This document shows positions 17,084 to 25,919 of a stretch of 64,000 nt of DNA, one piece after another; position 1 is the stretch's first letter, and every line of letters begins with the position of its first letter. The position numbers were made by a program, and so were the translations under genes. The stretch is from positions 2,477,001-2,541,000 of the forward strand of contig NC_008321.1 in NCBI RefSeq assembly GCF_000014685.1. The letters are read 5' to 3'. The DNA is from Shewanella sp. MR-4 (lineage in GTDB: Bacteria > Pseudomonadota > Gammaproteobacteria > Enterobacterales > Shewanellaceae). Under the pieces are notes generated by a model. That model made no database searches and was not told the DNA's origin. It was given only the letters and a program-made list of their open reading frames with translations.

Positions 17084-19294
17084 TTAATTTTTGATATGCA
17101 GTGCAAGTGATTCAACATCGAGGATCAAGGCCACGCTGCCATCGCCCATGATGGTCGCCCCCGATACGCCGGGGATCCGCCGATAATGTTTTTCAAGGCT
17201 CTTGATCACCACTTGTTGCTGCCCGACGAGTGCATCGACACACAGGCCAAAGCGTTTATTATTGCTTTCGAGCAAGACCACTATGCCGGCTTCTGGCGTC
17301 TTAGCTTGGGGTTCGATTTCCATTAATTGATAGAGGTTTAGTAGGGGTAAATATTCTTCCCGCACCCTGAGTAACCGCTCTTTGGCCAAAAATTTAAGCT
17401 GCTCAGTTTGCGGTTGTATCGATTCGATAATGTGTACTAAAGGTAAGATATAAATTTGATTGCCTACGCTGACGCTCATGCCATCGACAATGGCTAAGGT
17501 AAGAGGAAGTTGGATTTCGAAGGTCGCGCCCTGACCCGCAACGGAATCAATATCGATGCGACCACCTAAGGCCTCAATATTCTTGCGTACCACATCCATA
17601 CCCACGCCGCGCCCCGAGACATCGGTAACCTCAGCCGCCGTTGAGAACCCTGCGGCAAAGATCAATTGCCACACTTGTTTGTCCGTCATGTTCTCGGGCA
17701 GTGCCATGCCATTTTCCCGGGCCTTTTGCAAAATGCGCTCGCGGTTTAAACCGCCGCCATCATCGTGGACGGCGATCACTATACTGCCGCCGCGCTGACT
17801 GGCTTTAAGGGACAAGACACCGGCTTCAGTTTTGCCTGCTGCAAGTCTTTTTTCTGGTTTTTCAATACCATGGTCAAGACTGTTACGAACAAGGTGAGTG
17901 AGCGGATCGACTAACTTTTCAATCATCCCCTTATCAATTTCAGTGTTACCGCCCTCAATCACCAGACTGACATTTTTGCCAAGCTGATCCGATAAATCCC
18001 GCACCAGTCGATGAAAACGATTAAACACAAACGACACGGGTAACATGCGCACCGACATGACGGCTTCCTGCATTTCCCGGGTATTGCGTTCTAACTCATT
18101 AAGCGCGGTTTTTAGCCGCTCACCTAATTCACCGCCCAGTTCATTGCCGATAAGGGTGAGCATGGATTGGGTGATCACCAATTCACCCGCAAGATTAACC
18201 AAGGTATCTATCTTGGAGGTTTCTACCCTCAAAGTGGCATCTTGGCTGGCGGCACTGGCTTTTTTCGCTGCGGGTTGGTTACTACTGGCTGGTGCTGCGC
18301 TGATTGCAGCAGAGGAAGATAGTAGTTGCGTTGTCTCTGCGTTAGTACTGGTGTTTGCTTGGAGTGGCTTTGCCTCCTTTGACTGTTTTTTCGCTCGAGT
18401 CGGCTTCGATATTGAGCTTTCAGTCTGTACATCAAGGGGCGATATCGCATCTTTCATTGGATTGGCTTTTGCCGATGCTGAGGTTAAGGCATCGATTTCA
18501 CTGGCGAATGTCTCGGGTGTTAATGACTCAAAAAAGCCATAGCCCAGTTCATCATCCAGTCCATAACCATTTACTGCCGAGTCTTCATTTACTGGCGCTG
18601 CTTTATTAACGGCAATATGTTCGTTCGTACTGGTCTTAAGCACCGCTGAAGGCTTGGCATTAATATCCTCGGCGCGGATTTCCTTTGCGGTATAAGCCTC
18701 ATCAAAAAAGCCGAAATGTTCCGTTTCATCGACTAACCCAAGCTCCACTTCATCCTCAAAAAAACCGAAGCTATCGTCTACTGATTGAGTGGCCACGCTT
18801 GACGTAACCGCAGCTTGTAAGGGTTTATCTTCGGTCTGATTATTGGTATTGGGATTAGCGGCACTCACCCCATTTGCCGCATTGGCGGTTTGAGTAGAAA
18901 AGGTTTCGCCATTTAAGACCGCCACCAGCTGGTTTTTAGCAAACTCCACCTGTTGCCAATCGATGGGCTCCTCTTCCCGATAGAGGTTTAAAATATGTGA
19001 AAGGGTATCGACGGTACGAAGCAGAAGATCAATCACTGAGGAGGAAAGCTCAAACGTGCCCTTACGGGTCTTATCGAGCAAATTCTCCATTACATGGGTC
19101 ACGCTGGTAAGCGCGGTAAAACCAAAGATGCCACTGCCGCCTTTAATCGAATGAGCAGCGCGAAAAATGGTATTTAATTCTTCGGGATCGGGGGCGTCTA
19201 AATCTAATGCAAGGAGCAATTGCTCCATATTTTCAAGATGTTCGTGGCTTTCTTCAAAAAAAACCTGATGGAACTCTGCCATATTAATGGACAT
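17084..19294 (-). CDS. cheA: Chemotaxis histidine kinase CheA (CheA1-type) with P2-less linker
   Basis: A 736-residue kinase. The P1 HPt domain has His48 (RAAHSIKGG). Dimerisation (P3) starts near 355 (LRVETSKIDTLVNLAGELV). The catalytic P4 domain has an N box HLVRNSLDHGIE, G1 DDGGGL and G2 GRGVGMDVV. The C-terminal P5 is CheW-like. Between P1 and P3 (about 130-350) there is no recognisable P2 domain; instead a low-complexity Ala/Ser/Thr/Asn linker carries three (F/Y)GFF(E/D) motifs at 176, 194 and 252. In S. oneidensis the orthologous operon is separate from the flagellar kinase CheA3. Upstream neighbours CheY and CrsR are the likely phospho-acceptors. Confidence 0.93.
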   Translation of the reverse strand: MSINMAEFHQVFFEESHEHLENMEQLLLALDLDAPDPEELNTIFRAAHSIKGGSGIFGFTALTSVTHVMENLLDKTRKGTFELSSSVIDLLLRTVDTLSHILNLYREEEPIDWQQVEFAKNQLVAVLNGETFSTQTANAANGVSAANPNTNNQTEDKPLQAAVTSSVATQSVDDSFGFFEDEVELGLVDETEHFGFFDEAYTAKEIRAEDINAKPSAVLKTSTNEHIAVNKAAPVNEDSAVNGYGLDDELGYGFFESLTPETFASEIDALTSASAKANPMKDAISPLDVQTESSISKPTRAKKQSKEAKPLQANTSTNAETTQLLSSSAAISAAPASSNQPAAKKASAASQDATLRVETSKIDTLVNLAGELVITQSMLTLIGNELGGELGERLKTALNELERNTREMQEAVMSVRMLPVSFVFNRFHRLVRDLSDQLGKNVSLVIEGGNTEIDKGMIEKLVDPLTHLVRNSLDHGIEKPEKRLAAGKTEAGVLSLKASQRGGSIVIAVHDDGGGLNRERILQKARENGMALPENMTDKQVWQLIFAAGFSTAAEVTDVSGRGVGMDVVRKNIEALGGRIDIDSVAGQGATFEIQLPLTLAIVDGMSVSVGNQIYILPLVHIIESIQPQTEQLKFLAKERLLRVREEYLPLLNLYQLMEIEPQAKTPEAGIVVLLESNNKRFGLCVDALVGQQQVVIKSLEKHYRRIPGVSGATIMGDGSVALILDVESLALHIKN

Positions 19295-19312
19295 AGCACA
19301 CCCCGACCTAGT

Positions 19313-19678
19313 TTAGCCCAGAACTTTGGCTGTGATAGCTAATAGCTTCTGCGGATCAAAGGGCTTGACCATCCATCCCGTTGCGCCAGCGGCTCGACCT
19401 TGCGCCTTCATGTCTTCTCCGGCTTCGGTGGTTAGCATAACAATGGGAGTGCGCATAAAGGCCGACATGCCCCTAAGGGATTTAATGAGCGTCAAACCGT
19501 CCATACGGGGCATATTTTGATCCGTCAAAATAAAATCGAATCGTTGTCCACCACATAAATCTAGGGCTTCACGACCATCCTTGGCGAGCACGACTTGGTA
19601 ATTTGCCGACTTTAACGTCGCCTCAACCATCTGTCTGATCGCGGCCGAGTCATCAACAATTAATATTTTTTTACTCAT
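19313..19678 (-). CDS. cheY: CheY-type single-domain response regulator
   Basis: A 121-residue receiver: ILIVDDSAAIRQMV with acidic pair, DFILTDQNMPRMDG with the phospho-Asp, MLTTEA with the switch Thr, and MVKPFDP with the conserved Lys. No output domain. Located between crsR and cheA, so it is the probable direct target of this CheA. Whether it acts on the flagellar motor or only buffers phosphate flow cannot be read here. Confidence 0.94.
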   Translation of the reverse strand: MSKKILIVDDSAAIRQMVEATLKSANYQVVLAKDGREALDLCGGQRFDFILTDQNMPRMDGLTLIKSLRGMSAFMRTPIVMLTTEAGEDMKAQGRAAGATGWMVKPFDPQKLLAITAKVLG

Positions 19679-21382
19679 CTACCATTCCATTATGACTTTA
19701 GTTTTATTTCCTGGAGCCACTAATTCATAGCTCTTAGAGAGGGATTTCACCAATAAAAGCCCACGACCCGAAATTTGAAACCAATCTGTTATTGCCTCCT
19801 GCTCATTAGGAAGATAACCCTCTCCACTGTCTGAAACGCTAATCCAAAGTTCGCTGAGTTGCGCATGCCATTCAAGCTCAACTTTGACCCAATCTTCAGC
19901 CTTAAGCTTGTCGATGCTGCTTTCACGTATACTGTGATATAACTCAAAACGTTCAGGATCATTTTTAAGACGAGAGTCTAACTTGAGTACACCATGGTCA
20001 ACTGCGTTAGTAACTAACTCAGAAACAACAGTAAATACTCTCTGACTAAACGTAGTAGAAAACCCAAAAATATTCAAAAACTGATTCAGTGAATTTAAAT
20101 AATCCACATTCAACAACATGGCCCCCATCATTTTAATGGCCCATGCAAACTCTCCCCGCATACAAATTTGACTCGATTTATGTTCTCGTTCTCGATACCA
20201 ATTATGTAATAACTCAAAATCGAGTACACAGACCGCAATATCATCTGTGATCTCATGTTCAAAAATGGTTTTGAGTTTTGTTCTTAGGTATTCGGTTAAA
20301 TCGCGGCCATAGAAACTCAGCAGCGAAATCACGCTATCCATACCAAAAAATGCGCCGCCTTTGCTCTTACTCTGCTGTTCAATTAACCCGTCACTGAGTA
20401 AACAGATCCGGCCCGTACGCGGAATGGGGAAAGTGGCAATATTGGCCACAAACGCACTGGGAGATAAAATCCCTAACGCCATGTTTTTAGAGCGGTATTT
20501 CTGTATATGCTCATGCTCGGCATAAGCCGAATCGCTTTCCAATTCATCTTGATAAAGCAATGCGTCCGGCATGCCGCCATTCCAAAGATTGATTTGATTT
20601 TTAAAGAAATCTATCTCTAAGACCACAGCCGCCACAAAACGATCGCCAGGGCTATCTTCATATACGTTAGCATTAAGTTCATAAATCAAACTGACGAGAT
20701 TAAAGCCTTTCGCGACCATGGCCCTAAAGGTATTGGCCACCCGCAAAATCGGCATAGCCGCGCTTAATCCATGGCCAGTCGAATCCGCAATAATTAAAAA
20801 GAAGTTTCCGTTGGGACCAACGGTATTAAGAATAATATCGCCGCTAAAATTAGCACTGGCTTGGGTAAAGGATTTAACGAAATCAAAACTGGCATTGCGA
20901 ATATTAACGAGGTGCTCAAATAAATGTCTTGCCATTTGTTCTTCGCGGGCTTTTTGATACAACATTTTTTCCAATATTGAACGTTGCTGCTTAACTTGCT
21001 TCTCTAAGGAAAAATGCGCTAAAAGCCCTTCAACTTTATGCCAGAAGAGTTCTAAATTAATCGGTTTAATAATAAAATCTAAGGCGCCTAACCGAAAGCA
21101 GGATAATATCTTTTGATATTCATTATCCGCACTGATCACAATAACAGGGACGGTTGGCTCACGGTATCGCAATCTTTCTAGTAAGGTTAGTGCGGTACCA
21201 TCGGGCAAATAATAGTCTAATAAAATAAGCTCGATATTTTGCTGATTAATTTCTTCATAAGCTTCTTCTAGATTACAGCAAGTGATCACCCCCCACCCTT
21301 TACTGTGAATAAACGCCGTAAGAATTTGGTTTGTGACTAAGTCATCATCAATGACCAGAATATAACGTTGGCTTTTAGGCAC
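19679..21382 (-). CDS. crsR: Partner-switch regulator CrsR (REC, PP2C phosphatase, anti-sigma kinase-like domain)
   Basis: A 567-residue protein. The N-terminal receiver (YILVIDDDLVTNQ, ELILLDYYLPDG) is followed by a linker helix, a SpoIIE/RsbU-type PP2C phosphatase (about 170-390, containing NGNFFLIIADSTGHGLSAA and RICLLSDGLIEQ), and a C-terminal GHKL serine-kinase-like domain (VVSELVTNAVDHGVL, ISVSDSGEGY). This three-domain layout and its place beside a STAS gene match CrsR of S. oneidensis. There, CrsR sequesters the stress sigma factor RpoS and releases it when the antagonist CrsA is dephosphorylated. It abuts crsA and cheY. Assignment rests on architecture and synteny. Confidence 0.9.
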   Translation of the reverse strand: MPKSQRYILVIDDDLVTNQILTAFIHSKGWGVITCCNLEEAYEEINQQNIELILLDYYLPDGTALTLLERLRYREPTVPVIVISADNEYQKILSCFRLGALDFIIKPINLELFWHKVEGLLAHFSLEKQVKQQRSILEKMLYQKAREEQMARHLFEHLVNIRNASFDFVKSFTQASANFSGDIILNTVGPNGNFFLIIADSTGHGLSAAMPILRVANTFRAMVAKGFNLVSLIYELNANVYEDSPGDRFVAAVVLEIDFFKNQINLWNGGMPDALLYQDELESDSAYAEHEHIQKYRSKNMALGILSPSAFVANIATFPIPRTGRICLLSDGLIEQQSKSKGGAFFGMDSVISLLSFYGRDLTEYLRTKLKTIFEHEITDDIAVCVLDFELLHNWYREREHKSSQICMRGEFAWAIKMMGAMLLNVDYLNSLNQFLNIFGFSTTFSQRVFTVVSELVTNAVDHGVLKLDSRLKNDPERFELYHSIRESSIDKLKAEDWVKVELEWHAQLSELWISVSDSGEGYLPNEQEAITDWFQISGRGLLLVKSLSKSYELVAPGNKTKVIMEW

Positions 21383-21676
21383 TTATTCATCCCGTTCAAC
21401 AAGATACAAACGTCCCATATTGGCAATGGTAATAATTTCTTCGGCTTGCCCATGTAATCCACGAATCGCAGTGCTGATCTGACGCTCAAGCGCCTTACGA
21501 TGTAGCAGCACCATCATCCCCAGCGCCGAACTATCAATGTAAAGCACGCGGCTAAAGTCCAACACTAAGTGCTTAATATCTTCTTCGAGAAAGGCTTTTT
21601 GATAGTCGCTGGTGAATTTTTTATGATGATAAAAATCAAAACGTTCAGGCAAAGAGATATAGAAAATATTAGCCAT
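21383..21676 (-). CDS. crsA: STAS-domain anti-sigma factor antagonist CrsA
   Basis: A 97-residue single STAS domain with the phosphorylatable serine in LYIDSSALGMMVLL. In S. oneidensis the orthologue CrsA is the antagonist in the CrsR partner switch: phosphorylated by the kinase-like domain, dephosphorylated by the PP2C domain, and able when unphosphorylated to displace RpoS. Immediately upstream of crsR with no gap, and 16 bp after the membrane MCP gene. Confidence 0.9.
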   Translation of the reverse strand: MANIFYISLPERFDFYHHKKFTSDYQKAFLEEDIKHLVLDFSRVLYIDSSALGMMVLLHRKALERQISTAIRGLHGQAEEIITIANMGRLYLVERDE

Positions 21677-21691
21677 CAGAATCGTCCCTGT

Positions 21692-22828
21692 TTAGAAAAG
21701 CTCAATCTCACCACAACTAATTTGACTTGCGGATACTGGATTATGAGTGTTGGTACGCCGACTACTGATCTGAGAAACCAGGCCATCGCAATGTTCATCG
21801 AATTCTTCAGGCGACATTGCCGTGACTCGATTAATAGATTCACGCAAATGTTTCAGACTCTGATTGGTGTAAATCAAACTTTGCGAGGTAATATCGCTAA
21901 ATTGTAAACCACGGATCGTATCGGCGATGGCGCTTTCTAATTCGTGTGCAGAAGTGTCGATCCGTTCGATAACCACAGCGTCTTTTTCTGCTTTAACAAT
22001 AATTTGTTTCAATGCCGTATCGAGATCTTTTTTCGCCTCGATAATGTAAGACATATCCTGAGCAGCCACTTTACTCACTTGATGGGTTAACTGTTCAATT
22101 TGCACTTGAATTGTATGTAATTGTTTTTGAATACTTTCGCTAAAACCAGCGCTGCGGTTAGACAAGGCGCGCACCTCATCGGCCACCACAGCAAAGCCTC
22201 TACCCGCATCCCCTGCACGGGCGGCCTCAATTGCCGCGTTCAAGGCCAGTAAATTGGTTTGCGAAGAGATTTGGTCGATATCCTTTAATGCCTTCATCGC
22301 TTGGGGCATAGATTCATAAATCACATTCACTTTCTCGAGCAAATCGATATTAGAGGCTGACATTTCAATGGTCGATTGAATAAAACGCTCCAACGTGGTC
22401 GAGGTGTTATTGGCAAATAACTTCATCTGCTCTGAATGGAAAATCTCTTCATCATCGTTGCTATGCACCAGTGCTGAGATAAACTCGCTTTGCTCATTCA
22501 TCAGCTTTCCAAGACCATCGAAGGCGCCGCCCAATAGGTTGACCGCATCCGACTGCACCGACAGCACATCGTCGATACTCTGCTCGCAGGTTTTTAATGA
22601 GACTGATACTTCTTGATAGAGATTAAGCTGATCTTGCCAATCGGCGCGGGCACTTGGAGTAGCATAGGCGTGAGTGGCGGTTTGAGATGCTGAAGATTGT
22701 CGATAAAACTGCCAAGCAAGCATGATTATCACGGCAATTAAGGGACTCAGTACAAAGCTGACTAAGCTGCCGATGAAATATCCTATTACTGCAGCAAACA
22801 CTGCAACAATGCCATCCTTGTATGTCAT
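21692..22828 (-). CDS. Short membrane methyl-accepting chemotaxis protein without a periplasmic sensor
   Basis: 378 residues. An N-terminal hydrophobic hairpin (about 7-43, GIVAVFAAVIGYFIGSLVSF followed by a second segment) leaves almost no periplasmic loop. The rest is a cytoplasmic coiled coil with the MCP tip ISSQTNLLALNAAIEAARAGDAGRGFAVVADEVRALS. It has no HAMP or PAS domain that I can see and no C-terminal pentapeptide, so the stimulus may be sensed in the membrane or through other receptors. First gene of the che operon; the 225-bp gap to the divergent pat gene should hold the operon promoter. Confidence 0.88.
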   Translation of the reverse strand: MTYKDGIVAVFAAVIGYFIGSLVSFVLSPLIAVIIMLAWQFYRQSSASQTATHAYATPSARADWQDQLNLYQEVSVSLKTCEQSIDDVLSVQSDAVNLLGGAFDGLGKLMNEQSEFISALVHSNDDEEIFHSEQMKLFANNTSTTLERFIQSTIEMSASNIDLLEKVNVIYESMPQAMKALKDIDQISSQTNLLALNAAIEAARAGDAGRGFAVVADEVRALSNRSAGFSESIQKQLHTIQVQIEQLTHQVSKVAAQDMSYIIEAKKDLDTALKQIIVKAEKDAVVIERIDTSAHELESAIADTIRGLQFSDITSQSLIYTNQSLKHLRESINRVTAMSPEEFDEHCDGLVSQISSRRTNTHNPVSASQISCGEIELF

Positions 22829-23081
22829 AGAGACTTCGCAATTATTGATCTGTGATTAAAAAGTAGTTTCATATTCAGGGGTTTTCAAACAGCTAATCGA
22901 CTTTTTTCACTAAAATCAGAACGGCATGCGCAAAATGGATACGCTATACAGGCATTCGGTCTGCAGTCAGGCGAATGACTGATTAATGTAGAGACTTGTC
23001 TAGTGGATACATAAACTTAGCTGTGCAGCCACTACAGGCTAGGTTACACTGGCGATGTCTTCGACTGGGATGGGATCTTTT

Positions 23082-25796
23082 ATGAGTCAACGTACATTAC
23101 ACTCCTTATTTAAACCCACATCCGTAGCCATTATTGGCGCCTCCAATAGCGAGAAACGTGCCGGTAATGTGCTGATGAAAAACCTGCTCTCGAGCGGATT
23201 TTCTGGCCCCATCATGCCCGTGACGCCAAAATACCGCGCCGTGATGGGGGTGCTTGCTTATCCCAATATTGAAGCCTTGCCGATAAAGCCCGATTTAGCG
23301 GTCATCTGTACCCGCGCCAGCCGCGTGCCCGCCATCGTCGAAACCCTAGCCCAATTCGGCTGTAAAGTGGCGATTATCATGGCCTCCGGCATGGCACAGG
23401 AAGTCAATGAAGAAGGTGTCAGCCTACTCGACTTAGCCATGCAACATGCTAAACGCTACGGCATGCGCATTCTTGGCCCCAATAGTTTGGGGATGTTATT
23501 GCCGCCGCTAGGACTCAATGCCAGTTTGGCCCATGCCAGCGCCCTGCCCGGCAAAATTGCTTTTGTATCGCAATCAGCCGCCATTTGTACCACAGTGCTG
23601 GATTGGGCGAATAACAAAGGCATTGGCTTCTCATCCTTTATTTCCCTTGGGGATGCCACCGATATTAACTTCGATGAATTACTCGATTTCCTCGGGCGCG
23701 ATAGCCGTACCAGCGCCATCATGTTGTATATCGATTCGGTCAATGAAAAGCGCCATTTCCTCTCCGCCGCCCGCGCCGCTTCCCGCAATAAGCCCATATT
23801 AGTGATTAAATCCGGCCGCAGCGCTGAAGGCGTGCGTGCCGCTAAATTACATACGGGTGGGATTGGCGGCAACGATGCCGTGTATGAAGCCGCCTTTAGG
23901 CGCGCGGGTATGCTGCGGGTAAATGATTTGATTGAACTTTTTGCCGCAGTAGAAAGTCTCGCCCACTCTAATCCATTGCAGGGCGAGCGATTAGGCATTA
24001 TCAGTAATGGTGGCGGCCCCGCGGTATTAGCCGTCGATGAACTGATCCTACGCGGTGGTAAACTGGCAGAATTATCCCAAGACACCATAGCGAAACTCGA
24101 TGCCGTACTGCCCAATACTTGGTCGAAACAAAATCCCGTCGATATTATCGGCGATGCCAACGCCAGCCGTTACTCCAGCGCGCTTAATATCTTGATGGAT
24201 TGTGAAGAATTAGACGCCATCTTAGTGCTGCATTCGCCGTCCGCCCTTGGCGAAAGTGTCGAGATTGCCGATGCCTTAATTAAAGTGATCCACGCGCATC
24301 CGAAGAAAAACCGCTTAAATATCCTCACCAACTGGAGCGGTGAAGACTCGGCCTATCAGGCCCGCAAACGCTTTACCAAGGGCGGCATCTCTACCTATCG
24401 CACCCCCGAAGGTGCGGTCGGTGCCTTTATGCATATGGTGGAATATCGCCGTAACCAAAAACTGCTGCAGGAAGTGCCGCAGTCGATCCCCGACAATATT
24501 CCAACCGATAGCCAAACGGCGCGAAAACTGCTGCAAGCGGCGCAGGCCAAGGGCAAAGCGGTGCTCGAAACCCACGAGGCTAGCCCGATTTTGCGCGCCT
24601 ATGGTCTCAATACTATCGACACTTGGTTTGTCAAAGATGCCGATGAGGCCGTCGCCATCGCCAACGAGGCGGGTTATCCCCTCGCGCTCAAGGTGCAATC
24701 ACCGAATATTTTGCATAAATCCGATGTCCACGGCGTCATGCTTAACCTCACCTCGGCAGATGATATTCGCCATGCCGCCAATGCAATTACCCAGAGGGTG
24801 CATCAGGCCAATCCCGACGCGATTATCGAGGGCATGATAGTGCAGAAGATGGCCTTGACCGCGGGCGCGCAGGAAATTCGGGTCGCCGTGATAAGTGATC
24901 CCGTGTTCGGCCCGGCCATCTGTTTAGGTGAAGGCGGCTCGGAGTGGGATCCGACTCAAGATGCCGCGGTCGCCTTGCCGCCACTCAATATGGCACTGGC
25001 CCGCTACATGGTGATCCAAGCTTTAAAGACCCATAAGTTAAAGGACAGGCATTTACCGCTGGGGCTGGATATGAACGCCCTATGCGTGATGCTGACGCAA
25101 ATTTCCCACATCATCATCGACTGCCCAGAGATAGCATCATTAGATCTTAACCCTGTGCTGGCGGCGGGGGAAAACATCACCCTGCTCGATGTGAATATCC
25201 GTCTGCACGATGCCAATACCGATAATACCTCGCGCCTTGCCATCATGCCTTATCCCAAGGAATTAGAGGAATTTGCCGAGCTTAAAAATGGCCTTAAAGT
25301 CATGCTGCGCCCGATTCTGCCCGAGGATGAGCCCAAGCATTTGGCCTTTGATAATTCCCTCTCCGATGAAGATAGATACAAACGCTACTTTGGTGTGCGC
25401 TCTAAGATGACCCACGAGGAAATGGCAGTACTGACCCAAATCGACTATGCCCGCGAAATGGCGTTTATCGCCACCGCCAAGGGGCCGGACGGTGATGACA
25501 TTACCTTAGGTGCGGTCAGGGCCTCCATCGATCCCGACAATACCGAAGCCGAATTTGCCATGGCGGTGCGAGGCGATCACCAAGGTATTGGGCTGGGTAA
25601 ATTACTGCTCGAAAAATTGATTAAATACTATCAAGCCAACGACACTCCAGTGCTGACGGGCTTTACCATGTTTGAAAACCGTAATATGGCAAGCCTTGCC
25701 AAGAGCTTAGGCTTTAAGGTCACCTTCGATATGGAGGAACATTTGATCAAAATGCATATGGATCTTAAGGCGCCCAATGCCAATAGCAGTCAATAG
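23082..25796 (+). CDS. patZ: Pat/PatZ-type protein lysine acetyltransferase (ADP-forming acyl-CoA synthetase-like plus GNAT)
   Basis: A 904-residue protein from the ATG at 23082. An in-frame ATG at 23055 is possible, but the N-terminus MSQRTLHSLFKPTSVAIIGASN aligns with the family and GGGATGGGAT lies upstream. It has an N-terminal CoA-binding Rossmann domain (SVAIIGAS), succinyl-CoA-ligase-like domains (NGGGPAVLAVDEL), an ATP-grasp domain (about 500-720) and a C-terminal GNAT domain (DHQGIGLGKLLLEKL). In Salmonella and E. coli this enzyme acetylates and inactivates acetyl-CoA synthetase and other proteins. A strong terminator follows. Confidence 0.9.
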   Translation: MSQRTLHSLFKPTSVAIIGASNSEKRAGNVLMKNLLSSGFSGPIMPVTPKYRAVMGVLAYPNIEALPIKPDLAVICTRASRVPAIVETLAQFGCKVAIIMASGMAQEVNEEGVSLLDLAMQHAKRYGMRILGPNSLGMLLPPLGLNASLAHASALPGKIAFVSQSAAICTTVLDWANNKGIGFSSFISLGDATDINFDELLDFLGRDSRTSAIMLYIDSVNEKRHFLSAARAASRNKPILVIKSGRSAEGVRAAKLHTGGIGGNDAVYEAAFRRAGMLRVNDLIELFAAVESLAHSNPLQGERLGIISNGGGPAVLAVDELILRGGKLAELSQDTIAKLDAVLPNTWSKQNPVDIIGDANASRYSSALNILMDCEELDAILVLHSPSALGESVEIADALIKVIHAHPKKNRLNILTNWSGEDSAYQARKRFTKGGISTYRTPEGAVGAFMHMVEYRRNQKLLQEVPQSIPDNIPTDSQTARKLLQAAQAKGKAVLETHEASPILRAYGLNTIDTWFVKDADEAVAIANEAGYPLALKVQSPNILHKSDVHGVMLNLTSADDIRHAANAITQRVHQANPDAIIEGMIVQKMALTAGAQEIRVAVISDPVFGPAICLGEGGSEWDPTQDAAVALPPLNMALARYMVIQALKTHKLKDRHLPLGLDMNALCVMLTQISHIIIDCPEIASLDLNPVLAAGENITLLDVNIRLHDANTDNTSRLAIMPYPKELEEFAELKNGLKVMLRPILPEDEPKHLAFDNSLSDEDRYKRYFGVRSKMTHEEMAVLTQIDYAREMAFIATAKGPDGDDITLGAVRASIDPDNTEAEFAMAVRGDHQGIGLGKLLLEKLIKYYQANDTPVLTGFTMFENRNMASLAKSLGFKVTFDMEEHLIKMHMDLKAPNANSSQ

Positions 25797-25829
25797 CGCG
25801 AAGCAAGCTTCGGTTCGCTGAACACAATA

Positions 25830-25862
25830 AAAAACGCCGCACTCAAAAGATGCGGCGTTTTT
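25830..25862 (+). terminator. Rho-independent terminator (bidirectional)
   Basis: A perfect 12-bp stem (AAAAACGCCGCA / TGCGGCGTTTTT) with a 9-nt loop. It ends patZ on the plus strand and, read in reverse, the convergent emrB gene. Confidence 0.9.
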
Positions 25863-25919
25863 ATTTATCATGCAGTTAGCGCTTAGCTGAACCCACTAAA
25901 CCCCGATTTACTGATCGCC

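Noticed and set aside
23456..24160. 234-codon minus-strand frame inside patZ
   Set aside because: It is a codon-bias shadow of the Pat gene, with no independent start signal.
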